From the NCBI GenBank assembly GCA_903871875.1, contig CAIQIR010000059.1, positions 97,551 to 161,550 of the forward strand: a stretch of 64,000 nucleotides of DNA, given 5' to 3'. Shown in pieces: positions 1-8,264 of this stretch. Position 1 is the first letter of the stretch. Each line of letters opens with the position of its first letter. Position numbers and translations under genes: made by a program. Under the pieces are notes generated by a model that was not told the origin of the DNA, did no database searches, and was given only the letters and a program-made list of their open reading frames with translations. This DNA is from an uncultured Schlesneria sp. GTDB taxonomy: Bacteria > Planctomycetota > Planctomycetia > Planctomycetales > Planctomycetaceae.

Positions 1-843
1 CAGTGGCTACAACTGCGAATTTTGAACGAAGTGACGCCCGATCCCAGGAAGTTCCCCGAATTCAACTCGTCGTTGCGCGAGGACATGAAGGCGGAAACCA
101 GCCGGTTTTTTGAATACGTGATGCGAGAAGATCGTTCGATTTTGGATTTTCTCGATGGCCCGTATACGTTTGTGAACGATCGGTTGGCCAAACATTATGG
201 ACTGAGCGACGTCACGGGCACCGAGTTCCGACGGGTCAGTCTGGCAGGCACACAGCGTGCCGGCTTATTGACGCAGGCCAGTATTTTGACGCTGACCTCG
301 AATCCCGACCGCACATCGCCCGTGAAACGGGGCAAATGGGTGATGGAGGTGCTGCTCAACCAACCGCCACCCCCTCCTCCGCCAAATGTGCCAGATTTAA
401 AGGAAACTGCGGTGGCCCAGCCGGATTTGACGCTGCGGCAGCAGTTGGAACTGCACCGGCAGAACGCGTCGTGTGCGTCGTGTCACCGGGTGATGGACCA
501 ATTAGGGTTTGGGATCGAGAATTTCGATCCGATCGGCCGTTGGCGGGAAAAAGACGGAAATCAGCCGATTGACACTCGCGGAGAACTGCCCGGCGGAGCC
601 TCTTTTGCGGATCCGATCGAGCTGACGCGGGTGTTACGACGCAAACAGACCGATTTTGGCGAATGTCTGGCGGAAAAAATGCTGACTTATGCATTAGGGC
701 GCGGTCTGGAGTTTTATGATGGCTGCGCGACCGCTAGAATTGTGGGATCTCTTAAGGAACACGACTTTAAATTCTCTGTGCTGGTCACTGAGATCGCAAA
801 GTGTGAACCGTTCCGCATGCGGCGGGGCGAGGAATCCAAGTGA
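1..843 (+). CDS. DUF1592/DUF1588/DUF1585 planctomycete cytochrome protein, 3' part
   Basis: The reading frame is open from base 1, so this is the C-terminal part of a larger gene cut by the window edge. The TTG at 22 is internal: the upstream codons read QWLQLR, which fits the conserved interior of DUF1592. Visible landmarks are the LTQASILTLTSNPDRTSPVKRG block typical of DUF1588, a seven-proline run, and a heme-binding CASCH motif followed by the GFGIENFDPIGRWR signature, then a DUF1585-like tail. Family members are large secreted proteins of Planctomycetes with c-type heme motifs; their substrate is not known. They usually sit next to a DUF1552 gene, and one lies downstream at 2122, separated by a helix-turn-helix gene. 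Confidence 0.9.
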   Translation, partial: QWLQLRILNEVTPDPRKFPEFNSSLREDMKAETSRFFEYVMREDRSILDFLDGPYTFVNDRLAKHYGLSDVTGTEFRRVSLAGTQRAGLLTQASILTLTSNPDRTSPVKRGKWVMEVLLNQPPPPPPPNVPDLKETAVAQPDLTLRQQLELHRQNASCASCHRVMDQLGFGIENFDPIGRWREKDGNQPIDTRGELPGGASFADPIELTRVLRRKQTDFGECLAEKMLTYALGRGLEFYDGCATARIVGSLKEHDFKFSVLVTEIAKCEPFRMRRGEESK

Positions 844-986
844 CCCGTGTTTTGCGTTGACGCCTGACACATGCTAGCCGCTGGTCCGTCAAGACCACGG
901 GTTCGAGGACTATTCCACAAGTCGGGCCGATTGATTCGGCCTCGCGAACGAGCAGCGGTATTGCTGCGCAAAACCAAGGATTTCGA

Positions 987-1913
987 GTGACAGACAAACC
1001 AGACAACATGAACGAAGAAGAGCACGTCATTCCCGTCAATGCGTCGGTGCAGCTTCAGCCCCTGCACGACGACAGCGACAGTGATTTCGACGAGGAAGAG
1101 GAAGGCCTGGGTTCCGGCGAACTGGAAGCGGTCGAAGGCGAGTTGACGCCGAACGATATTTTCGGTCTCGACCCCCTGGACGTTTTGACGCTGGAAGAAG
1201 TGGCGGAATACCTGAAAGTGTCGCCCGCCGCCGCGCGTCGCGTCATCAAGGAACAGAACCTGCCAGGTCGGAACATCGGTGGTGAATGGCGCTTCCTGCG
1301 CGATGCCGTGGCCAATTGGCTGCGAGGACAGGAAGCACCGGCTCAACAGCAGCAAAAGGCTCGGGAAGATTACGCCAAGCCCAAGCCGGCTCCGGCCCGG
1401 GAAGAAGAAGGTGAACGATTCACCCGTCCGCCACAACGTCCCTATCAGTCCGAGCAATCGGGTGGTGGTGGTGAATATCGACCCCGTCAGCAATATGGCA
1501 ACCAGGGTGGCGGCCAATACGGCAATCGCGGTGGCCAATACGGCAACCAATATGGGGGCGGTCAGGGTCAGTACGGCGGCGGTGGTGGAGGTGGCCAATA
1601 TGGCGGGGGTGGGGGAGGCCAATACGGCGGTGGGAGTGGTGGTGGTGGCTACGGCGGCGGTGCCGGCGGCAGCTACGACCGTCCTCCACGACGTCCGTTC
1701 CGCGCGGCCGAAGGTGGTGCCGCAGGGGGACAGGCCGAGGGCAGCGGTGACAGTGCCCAGGGCGGCGCTCGATTTGGCGGCGGCGGCAGTTATGGTGGAC
1801 AGCGCTTTGCCGGTGGACCCAAACGCAAGAACAAACGCCAGGTCTTCGACGGCGAACGGGGCCGACGTCTCGATCGTCGCAAGGAAGGTGAAGGTTCCGA
1901 TACTCCAGAGTGA
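987..1913 (+). CDS. Helix-turn-helix (excisionase/MerR-fold) protein with Gly/Tyr/Gln-rich tail
   Basis: A 308-residue protein starting at GTG 987; an ATG at 1008 is an alternative start. Residues about 28-52 are very acidic. Residues about 66-114 form a helix-turn-helix of the excisionase/MerR type, with LTLEEVAEYLKVS followed by GGEWRFLRDAVANWL. From about residue 150 to 290 the chain is low complexity, dominated by Gly, Tyr and Gln in repeated QYGGG or GQYGN units with scattered Arg, ending in a basic KRKNKRQ segment. The first part suggests a cytoplasmic DNA-binding protein. The tail resembles the disordered tails of RNA-binding proteins rather than any bacterial domain I recognise. The gene lies between a DUF1592-type gene and a DUF1552 gene that are usually adjacent, so it may regulate them. 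That link is inference from position. Confidence 0.85.
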   Translation: MTDKPDNMNEEEHVIPVNASVQLQPLHDDSDSDFDEEEEGLGSGELEAVEGELTPNDIFGLDPLDVLTLEEVAEYLKVSPAAARRVIKEQNLPGRNIGGEWRFLRDAVANWLRGQEAPAQQQQKAREDYAKPKPAPAREEEGERFTRPPQRPYQSEQSGGGGEYRPRQQYGNQGGGQYGNRGGQYGNQYGGGQGQYGGGGGGGQYGGGGGGQYGGGSGGGGYGGGAGGSYDRPPRRPFRAAEGGAAGGQAEGSGDSAQGGARFGGGGSYGGQRFAGGPKRKNKRQVFDGERGRRLDRRKEGEGSDTPE

Positions 1914-2121
1914 GTCTTGTCGATAAGACGCTAAGATGTGCGTCGGGCTCATGACCAATGGTCGTGGGCTCGACGGTTTGATGAAACGGTTTGACGAATC
2001 AGTGCTCGTGTCTCTGCCAGCGTGGAGTCAACGGGCGGAAGATGAGGATGGCGATCCAGGCAGGCGACGAGTAACCCATCGTGCGATTCGCACGACACCA
2101 GTTGTGATGTAAAGGTTTTCC

Positions 2122-3471
2122 GTGAGCGATCAACCTAAGCTTCCTCGACGTGTGTTTCTCAAAGGTGCTGGTGCGACCCTTGGTCTGCCGCTCTTAAATG
2201 CCATGCTCCCCTCCAATGGCTGGGCCGCCCCTGCGACGGGCGCGCCGAACCGCATGGCCTTCGTGTTCGTCCCGAATGGAGTCATCGTTCCGGATTGGAC
2301 GCCGACCAGTGACGGGGCCGATTGGCAATTGTCGCCGACGCTTCAGCCGCTGGCCAACGTTAAAGATCGACTCTGCGTGATGAGCGGTCTGGCCCAAGAC
2401 AACGCTCATGCCAAGGGAGACGGTGCCGGCGATCATGCACGGTCGGCCGCCGCCTTTTTGACCGGCGCTCATCCGGTAAAAACGGGTGGCGTGGACATCC
2501 GGGCGGGTGTTTCCGTTGATCAAGTCGCCGCCGAAAAAATCGGCTCGATGACGAAGTTGCCGTCGCTGGAACTGGGGACCGAAAGCGGTCGCAACGCCGG
2601 TCAATGCGATTCCGGTTACAGCTGTGCCTACTCCAACAATATCTCGTGGAAAACGCCTTCGACGCCAAACTCGAAAGAGGTGAATCCCAAACTGGTCTTC
2701 GAGCGTCTGTTTGGTGCCGCCGCCGATCGCGATTCCATGAGAAGTCGGGCGCAGCGCGATTTCTTTCGCAAAAGCATTCTCGATGCGGTCAGCGACGATG
2801 CGACAAAGTTGTCTCGTCAACTCGGTCAGACCGACCGGCGTAAGCTGGACGAATACTTGACGAGTGTGCGTGAGATCGAACAGCGCATTGCCCGCTCAGC
2901 TGTGGAAACCACGCAGCAAAAAACACCCGAGATGGAACTGCCGCCGCGAATTCCGCGTGAACTGGATGAACATCTGCGACTGATGTTCGATCTGTTGGCG
3001 ATCGCGTTTGAAACCGACACGACCCGAGTGGCCACCTTCATGCTGGCCAACGAAGGCAGCAACCGCAGCTATCCGAATATCGGTGTGATGGACGGGCATC
3101 ACCACTTGTCGCATCACCAGAACAAGGCAGACTGGATTGATTCGCTCAAGAAGATCGACCAATACCTGATCAGTCATTTTGCGAGGTTTCTCGAGAAATT
3201 GCGGAACACGCCGGAAGGTGACGGAACTGTGCTCGATCATTCCATGATCGTTTATGGGTCGGCCATTTCTGATGGAAATGCTCATAACCACAATCAACTG
3301 CCGATTCTGCTGGCGGGGGGCGGTTCGGGAATGATCGCGACGAACCGACATGTGGTTTATCCCAAGGATACGCCGCTGAACAATCTGTTCTTGTCGATGC
3401 TCGACCGGATGGGTGTGCAAGTCGACCAGCTTGGTGACAGTACAGGTCGATTGACTCGTCTGGATTCGTGA
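2122..3471 (+). CDS. DUF1552 domain protein with Tat-type signal
   Basis: A 449-residue protein beginning at GTG 2122. The N-terminus has a twin-arginine motif (PRRVFLKGAG) followed by a short hydrophobic stretch, so Tat export is likely. The body matches DUF1552: an early MAFVFVPNGV segment, a DHARSAAAFLTGAHP block, and a C-terminal GHHHLSHHQNK region rich in histidine, with YGSAISDGNAHNH near the end. Proteins of this family are related to DUF1501-type secreted proteins and are abundant in Planctomycetes, normally paired with DUF1592-type cytochrome proteins. The biochemical role is not established. The stop codon is six bases before the next gene, so the two are probably co-transcribed. 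Confidence 0.9.
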   Translation: MSDQPKLPRRVFLKGAGATLGLPLLNAMLPSNGWAAPATGAPNRMAFVFVPNGVIVPDWTPTSDGADWQLSPTLQPLANVKDRLCVMSGLAQDNAHAKGDGAGDHARSAAAFLTGAHPVKTGGVDIRAGVSVDQVAAEKIGSMTKLPSLELGTESGRNAGQCDSGYSCAYSNNISWKTPSTPNSKEVNPKLVFERLFGAAADRDSMRSRAQRDFFRKSILDAVSDDATKLSRQLGQTDRRKLDEYLTSVREIEQRIARSAVETTQQKTPEMELPPRIPRELDEHLRLMFDLLAIAFETDTTRVATFMLANEGSNRSYPNIGVMDGHHHLSHHQNKADWIDSLKKIDQYLISHFARFLEKLRNTPEGDGTVLDHSMIVYGSAISDGNAHNHNQLPILLAGGGSGMIATNRHVVYPKDTPLNNLFLSMLDRMGVQVDQLGDSTGRLTRLDS

Positions 3472-3477
3472 GGCGTC

Positions 3478-4386
3478 ATGCACCATCATTTCGTTCCCAC
3501 CTGTTACCATCGAACGCTCGGTCCTTACGAGCCGGTGCTGCGAATTCGAAGCGGCGACACCATTTCCACGACGACCGTGGATGCCGGCGGAGGTAACCAC
3601 CGGGGCGTGGCCGTGACCCCACGGGGAAATCCGCAGACCGGGCCGTTCCATGTGGAGGGAGCGGAACCTGGTGACACGCTGGTCGTCCAGCTCGATCAGA
3701 TTCGTCCGAACCGCGGTTCCGGTTGGGCTCGGTCTGTAGTCGCGCCCAGCGTTGTCGATCCGACGTACGTCAAACAGTTGCCCGATCCGCCGCTGGCGGA
3801 ATGGGCCATCGATCAAGCTGCTCAAACGGCGACGCTTGTCAGTCCCGTCTCCAGTTTAGGACGTCTGACGATCCCGCTGGAGCCGATGCTGGGATGTTTC
3901 GGAGTGGCTCCGTTTCGTCAGCAGGCGATCTCGACCGCGACATCTGGAGAGCATGGCGGCAACATGGACTATCGCGGTTTTGTCGCAGGCACCAAGGTCT
4001 ATTTTCCCGTCTTTGAACCGGGGGCTCTGTTCTTTCTGGGTGACGGTCACGCCGCGCAGGGAGATGGCGAAATCGTGGGCACCGGGATCGAAATCTCGAT
4101 GGACGTCACGGTGACTCTAAGCGTTCTGAAAGGGAAAACGATTGTTTGGCCGCGGGGTGAAAATGCCGAATTCATTTTTACCGTCGGCAACGCGCGGCCG
4201 CTGGATCAATGCCTGCAACATGCGACGACGGAAATGCTGCGCTGGCTGGAACAGGATTATGGTCTGGATTCCGTCGGAGCGAATTTATTGTTGAGCCAAT
4301 GTGTGCGCTACGACTTGGGGAATATGTTCGACCCGGCTTACACCATGGTGTGCAAGCTTGCGAAACGATTTTTGCCCCACCGATAG
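3478..4386 (+). CDS. Acetamidase/formamidase family protein
   Basis: A 302-residue protein with ATG at 3478, six bases after the DUF1552 stop, indicating an operon. The N-terminal half contains the GPFHVEGAEPGDTLVV block and the C-terminal half the LGDGHAAQGDGEIVGTGIE block, both characteristic of the FmdA/AmdA acetamidase/formamidase fold. Known members hydrolyse small amides such as formamide or acetamide to ammonia and the acid, with a metal bound by Asp/His/Glu residues in the DGHAAQGDGE segment. There is no clear signal peptide, so a cytoplasmic enzyme is expected. The substrate here is unknown, and pairing with a secreted DUF1552 protein does not indicate one. Confidence 0.88.
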   Translation: MHHHFVPTCYHRTLGPYEPVLRIRSGDTISTTTVDAGGGNHRGVAVTPRGNPQTGPFHVEGAEPGDTLVVQLDQIRPNRGSGWARSVVAPSVVDPTYVKQLPDPPLAEWAIDQAAQTATLVSPVSSLGRLTIPLEPMLGCFGVAPFRQQAISTATSGEHGGNMDYRGFVAGTKVYFPVFEPGALFFLGDGHAAQGDGEIVGTGIEISMDVTVTLSVLKGKTIVWPRGENAEFIFTVGNARPLDQCLQHATTEMLRWLEQDYGLDSVGANLLLSQCVRYDLGNMFDPAYTMVCKLAKRFLPHR

Positions 4387-4610
4387 TCTTCATGGCGTCG
4401 GCGTTTTTGATCGTTGCAATGCTGTTTTGGTTCGATGTCGAATGTGAGTAACCAATGAGGGGGTCGGGTGGCGACCTCATCTTTCGAATGATACGATCGC
4501 CCGCCCATGGCGGCGTCGGCCTCTTCTGGCCTACGAAGTCTGTTTGGCGGCGTTCGACGATGCAGACCTCAAGACCAGACTCAAATTTGTACCTCATGCT
4601 TCGCCAGCCA

Positions 4611-7235
4611 ATGATTTTCCGATTCCGATTGTTATGGGCCATGGCATTCCTGATGATCATCGTCACCAAATCAGTGAATGGTCAGACGGCGCTGCCAACG
4701 ACAACTGCGGCAGAACCGTCGAGCACTCCGGCCGCCTCGGAATCCGATCTGCGGTTTTCCGTAATCTGGAACGCACGCACCGGAAGTTTTACCTACGTGT
4801 CCGAAAAGTGGGGCGAACTTCATCTCAGCCTCGAAAACTCGCGTGCAGTTCCTCGCGATCTTTTATGTGCGACCTCTTTTGATGAATCGCCTCAACTGCA
4901 ATTCGGTCGGCGGATCTGGATGCCGGCTCGGTCGAAGCTGCGAATCACGCATCCCATCCTGATTCCCAAATACAGCGGAACGAATGATGGTGCCGTCAAA
5001 TTACATTCGTTGGTGATTGAAGGTTCGGCGAAAGAAGAAGTGCTGGTTCGAAATGAAACGGGCCAACTTGTTCATGATGGTGCGATGCTGGTGACAAGCT
5101 CACCACGAAACACGGGTATCGTGGTCGGCCCGGACGCGAACGACCACGTTTCGTCCGAGGTGTTGGATCTCGTCGTCGCCAATCGCGTCAATTTGGGTTT
5201 AAACAACAAAGTGACATTGTTGGCCGATCCGTTTCTGCCACCCGACGAGACCAGCCTCAATTATCTCGACCATCTTGTGATTGCCGAGAATCGAATTGCC
5301 GACGATTTGGCCGCACTCTCGGCAATACGTCGCTGGCTGCATGCGGGCGGTCGTTTGTGGATTATGTTGGACCGAGTCGATCCTGTGATCATGGAACGGC
5401 TGTTTGGTGACGACTTTCGCGGATACGTCGTCGATCGAGTCGGATTGACGACGGTGCAAATCGATCGATCTCCCACTCCCATGGAATCGGACATCCGGGT
5501 GGGTGAACCGATGGAATACGACGAACCGGTCGAAATGGCGCGTTTGGTGGCGCCGGACATGAATGTCTCGCACCTGGTGAATGGTTGGCCTGCAGCACTG
5601 AATAAGCGATATGGGGATGGCCGATTGCTGGTCACGACGCTCGGCCCGCGTGGCTGGATGAAGCCGCGTTCGGCAGAAAATCGTAAAAGCGACGATCCCT
5701 TAAAAATCTCGGAATTCGTTCCGCTGTACCCGATGTCGGCCATCGGTGCGGAAATCTTCAGTCGCCGCGAGCCTGACTTGCTGCCGCAACAAACGATCGA
5801 GCCGTTCGTTCGCGAGCGGATCGGCTACCGCATTCCGCCCTGGGGGCTGATTGTTGGAACGCTGGGCTCCTTTCTGCTGGCGCTCATCGTTGTCGGCGTC
5901 TGGTTGCTTCGTATCGATCGCATCGAACATCTGGGGTGGATCGGATCAGCGTTGGCCGTCGGTGTTAGTCTGTTGTTGCTGACGATTGGACGCACGTATC
6001 GGCATAGTGTTCCCGGAACAATTGCCTGTACCGAGATCGCTCAAGCGTTGGCTGGTACGGACGATGTCCGAACACAAGGGGCGGTTGCCGTCTATCACCC
6101 TGAAGGCAGTGACGCTCTGATCCAGACAACCCAGGGAGGCCAGTTATGGCCCGACATGACCGGCCTGAAAGATTCCACTCGTCGGCTGGTCACTATCGAT
6201 CTTGGCCAAAGTCACTGGGAGAATCTGGCACAATCGGCAGGACTGCGCGTGTCTCCGTTTACCAACTCGAAGACGATCGTGCGTCGAATCGAGGCTCACG
6301 CGACCTTGGACTCGAGTGGTCTGGTGGGAACGTACTCTGGCGAACTTCCCGCGGGAACCGACGCGATGCTGGCCACGGGAACCGGGCGGATGGGTGTCGA
6401 CTTGCGTTCTGATGGGTCGTTCACAACGGGTGGTCAGCATGTCTTTCAAAGGGATCAATATCTCGGTGCCAGCTACTTGACCGATGAACAGGGCCGCCGC
6501 CGACGGATCCTGGAAAAGCTATTCAATAACACCCAGCGAAGAGATTTTCCCGAACGGACCCAGTTGATGTTCTGGTCTGATCGTTGGCAGGATGGTTTTC
6601 AATTCGGTGACGATTTGGAACGGCAAAGTGCGGCGCTGGTGGCCGTTCCGTTGACCCTTCATCGGCCATCGGACGGAACCGAGATCTTAATCCCCTCACC
6701 TCTGTTACCCTTTCGCAATCGAAACAATCCCGACGGAACGGCCCATTCGGCCATGTGGGATTCTTTACGAAAGGAATGGCAACAGCGCTCGGCACCCATT
6801 TCGACCTGGTTGAGTTTTCATGTCCCGCGAGAATTGATCCCCTTGTCCATCACTAAAGCCCGTCTTGACTTCAGCGTGTCGGGGCCGGTGGGCCGGATCG
6901 AAATCATGGGGTTGAAGAACGGGGTGATCACTCGTCTGCAAACGGTCGTCGACCCCGTCGGCTCGTTTTCGCTGGAACTGGATGATGCCGAAGTTTTGTC
7001 CCTGTCCGACGAGGGAGTTCTGTCGCTGGGGCTGAGTGCAGGCGATCCCTCAAGCGATGAATCAAGTATTGGGAATGCAGCGAATTCGGATTCCACCGTT
7101 AAGGCGGATCCGGCCAACGCGACGGGATCGTCGAATGGTCAAACCAAGACGGGCGTCAAGGCGAATTACTGGCAATTTGAATCGTTGTCTCTGCAGCTTT
7201 GGGCGAAAATTACTGCACCGACTGTGAAGGATTAA
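4611..7235 (+). CDS. Membrane-anchored partner protein of an ABC-2 exporter operon
   Basis: The frame is open from 4455, but the first start followed by a signal-like sequence is ATG 4611 (MIFRFRLLWAMAFLMIIV, cleavage near SVNG/Q), giving 874 residues; ATG 4596 and ATG 4560 are alternatives and none has a strong ribosome binding site. After the signal comes a long extracytoplasmic region. Two hydrophobic helices follow near residues 406-430 and 440-463 (WGLIVGTLGSFLLALIVVG and LGWIGSALAVGVSLLLLTI), then another soluble region to the C-terminus. I do not recognise a catalytic motif. The gene ends three bases before the ATPase gene, which overlaps the permease gene. This places it as the first gene of an ABC-2 export operon, loosely like the accessory proteins of gliding-type or GldG-like transporters. 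That comparison is inference. Confidence 0.8.
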   Translation: MIFRFRLLWAMAFLMIIVTKSVNGQTALPTTTAAEPSSTPAASESDLRFSVIWNARTGSFTYVSEKWGELHLSLENSRAVPRDLLCATSFDESPQLQFGRRIWMPARSKLRITHPILIPKYSGTNDGAVKLHSLVIEGSAKEEVLVRNETGQLVHDGAMLVTSSPRNTGIVVGPDANDHVSSEVLDLVVANRVNLGLNNKVTLLADPFLPPDETSLNYLDHLVIAENRIADDLAALSAIRRWLHAGGRLWIMLDRVDPVIMERLFGDDFRGYVVDRVGLTTVQIDRSPTPMESDIRVGEPMEYDEPVEMARLVAPDMNVSHLVNGWPAALNKRYGDGRLLVTTLGPRGWMKPRSAENRKSDDPLKISEFVPLYPMSAIGAEIFSRREPDLLPQQTIEPFVRERIGYRIPPWGLIVGTLGSFLLALIVVGVWLLRIDRIEHLGWIGSALAVGVSLLLLTIGRTYRHSVPGTIACTEIAQALAGTDDVRTQGAVAVYHPEGSDALIQTTQGGQLWPDMTGLKDSTRRLVTIDLGQSHWENLAQSAGLRVSPFTNSKTIVRRIEAHATLDSSGLVGTYSGELPAGTDAMLATGTGRMGVDLRSDGSFTTGGQHVFQRDQYLGASYLTDEQGRRRRILEKLFNNTQRRDFPERTQLMFWSDRWQDGFQFGDDLERQSAALVAVPLTLHRPSDGTEILIPSPLLPFRNRNNPDGTAHSAMWDSLRKEWQQRSAPISTWLSFHVPRELIPLSITKARLDFSVSGPVGRIEIMGLKNGVITRLQTVVDPVGSFSLELDDAEVLSLSDEGVLSLGLSAGDPSSDESSIGNAANSDSTVKADPANATGSSNGQTKTGVKANYWQFESLSLQLWAKITAPTVKD

Positions 7236-7238
7236 GGT

Positions 7239-8264
7239 ATGACTGCCGATCGACCGTCTGGCTCGGTCAGTGACACGCCGGTACTGGTGCTCGAACACCT
7301 GACAAAACAATACGGGGCATTCACGGCGCTCGACGATTTGACGTTGACGTTGAATGCCGGGCAAATCCTGGGGCTGATTGGTCCTAACGGAGCGGGCAAG
7401 ACGACCACGATCAAGATTCTGGTTGGATTGATTCGACCGACTTCAGGGACCGCGATGATTGCCGGCGTCGATTGCGTTCGCGACTCGCAGAAGATCAAAC
7501 GGATGGTCGGTTACATGCCCGATACATTCGGCTCGTACGACAACATGCGAGTTCGCGAGTATCTGGATTTTTTCGGCGCGGCGTTCGGCATCGCCCCGCG
7601 CCTTCGAGCCAAACGAATCGACGAAGTGATGCAGTTGACTGGCACGACCTACATGCGCGATCGCTTTGTGGAAAGCTTGAGCCACGGGATGCAGCAACGA
7701 GTCGGCCTCTCGCGCATTCTGCTGCACGATCCCAAAGTGTTGATTCTGGATGAACCCGTGAATGGTTTGGATCCGCAGGCCCGCATCGAGATGCGCGACC
7801 TGTTGATTCAACTGGCTGCTCAGGGCAAAACGCTACTAGTCACCAGTCATATCCTGCCCGAATTGACCCGGATCTGTCATCGTGTGGCGATAATGACGCA
7901 CGGCAAGCTGCGTGCGTTTGGGACCGTCGAAGAGATCGGACGCCAAGTGAGCCAGCAACGGACGATCGAATCGCATTTGGTCTCGGCGGACCAGGTCACC
8001 GCCGCTGCGAACATCATTCGCCAGTCCATTGAACCGGGCGCCGATGTCGTTGAAGTCGCTGCTGAGGCCACAGTGCGATTTCGCACGGCGCGATCGGAGT
8101 CGGATCTGGGAGACGTTCTGACACGCCTGATTCAAGGCGGCATTCGCATCACCCAGTTCCGCGAAGTGCAGACGGATCTCGAAGAAGCCTTTATGTCGTT
8201 TGCCCGGCCGAAAGAGGGAGCCGGTGCGAAGCCCGCCGTCGTGGGAGGGGCAGCCCATGCTTAG
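7239..8264 (+). CDS. ABC transporter ATP-binding protein (ABC-2/CcmA type)
   Basis: A 341-residue ABC ATPase. The Walker A motif is GPNGAGKTTT, the signature motif is LSHGMQQRVGLSR, the Walker B motif is VLILDEPVNGLDP, and the H-loop lies in LLVTSHILPEL. The layout is that of the CcmA/ABC-2 subfamily, with about 100 extra C-terminal residues. It would energise the permease encoded next. It starts three bases after the previous stop, and its last eight bases overlap the permease start at 8257, so the three genes are translationally coupled. The transported substrate cannot be told from sequence. Confidence 0.95.
   Translation: MTADRPSGSVSDTPVLVLEHLTKQYGAFTALDDLTLTLNAGQILGLIGPNGAGKTTTIKILVGLIRPTSGTAMIAGVDCVRDSQKIKRMVGYMPDTFGSYDNMRVREYLDFFGAAFGIAPRLRAKRIDEVMQLTGTTYMRDRFVESLSHGMQQRVGLSRILLHDPKVLILDEPVNGLDPQARIEMRDLLIQLAAQGKTLLVTSHILPELTRICHRVAIMTHGKLRAFGTVEEIGRQVSQQRTIESHLVSADQVTAAANIIRQSIEPGADVVEVAAEATVRFRTARSESDLGDVLTRLIQGGIRITQFREVQTDLEEAFMSFARPKEGAGAKPAVVGGAAHA

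Noticed and set aside
714..1958. 414-codon minus-strand open frame
   Set aside because: It lies opposite the Gly-rich tail of the helix-turn-helix gene. Its runs of Thr, Ala and Val are the complement of the Gly/Tyr codons on the plus strand, and it shows no domain.
2896..3825. 309-codon minus-strand open frame over the DUF1552 and amidase genes
   Set aside because: It spans two clear plus-strand genes, has no recognisable fold, and shows His/Arg-rich shadow composition.
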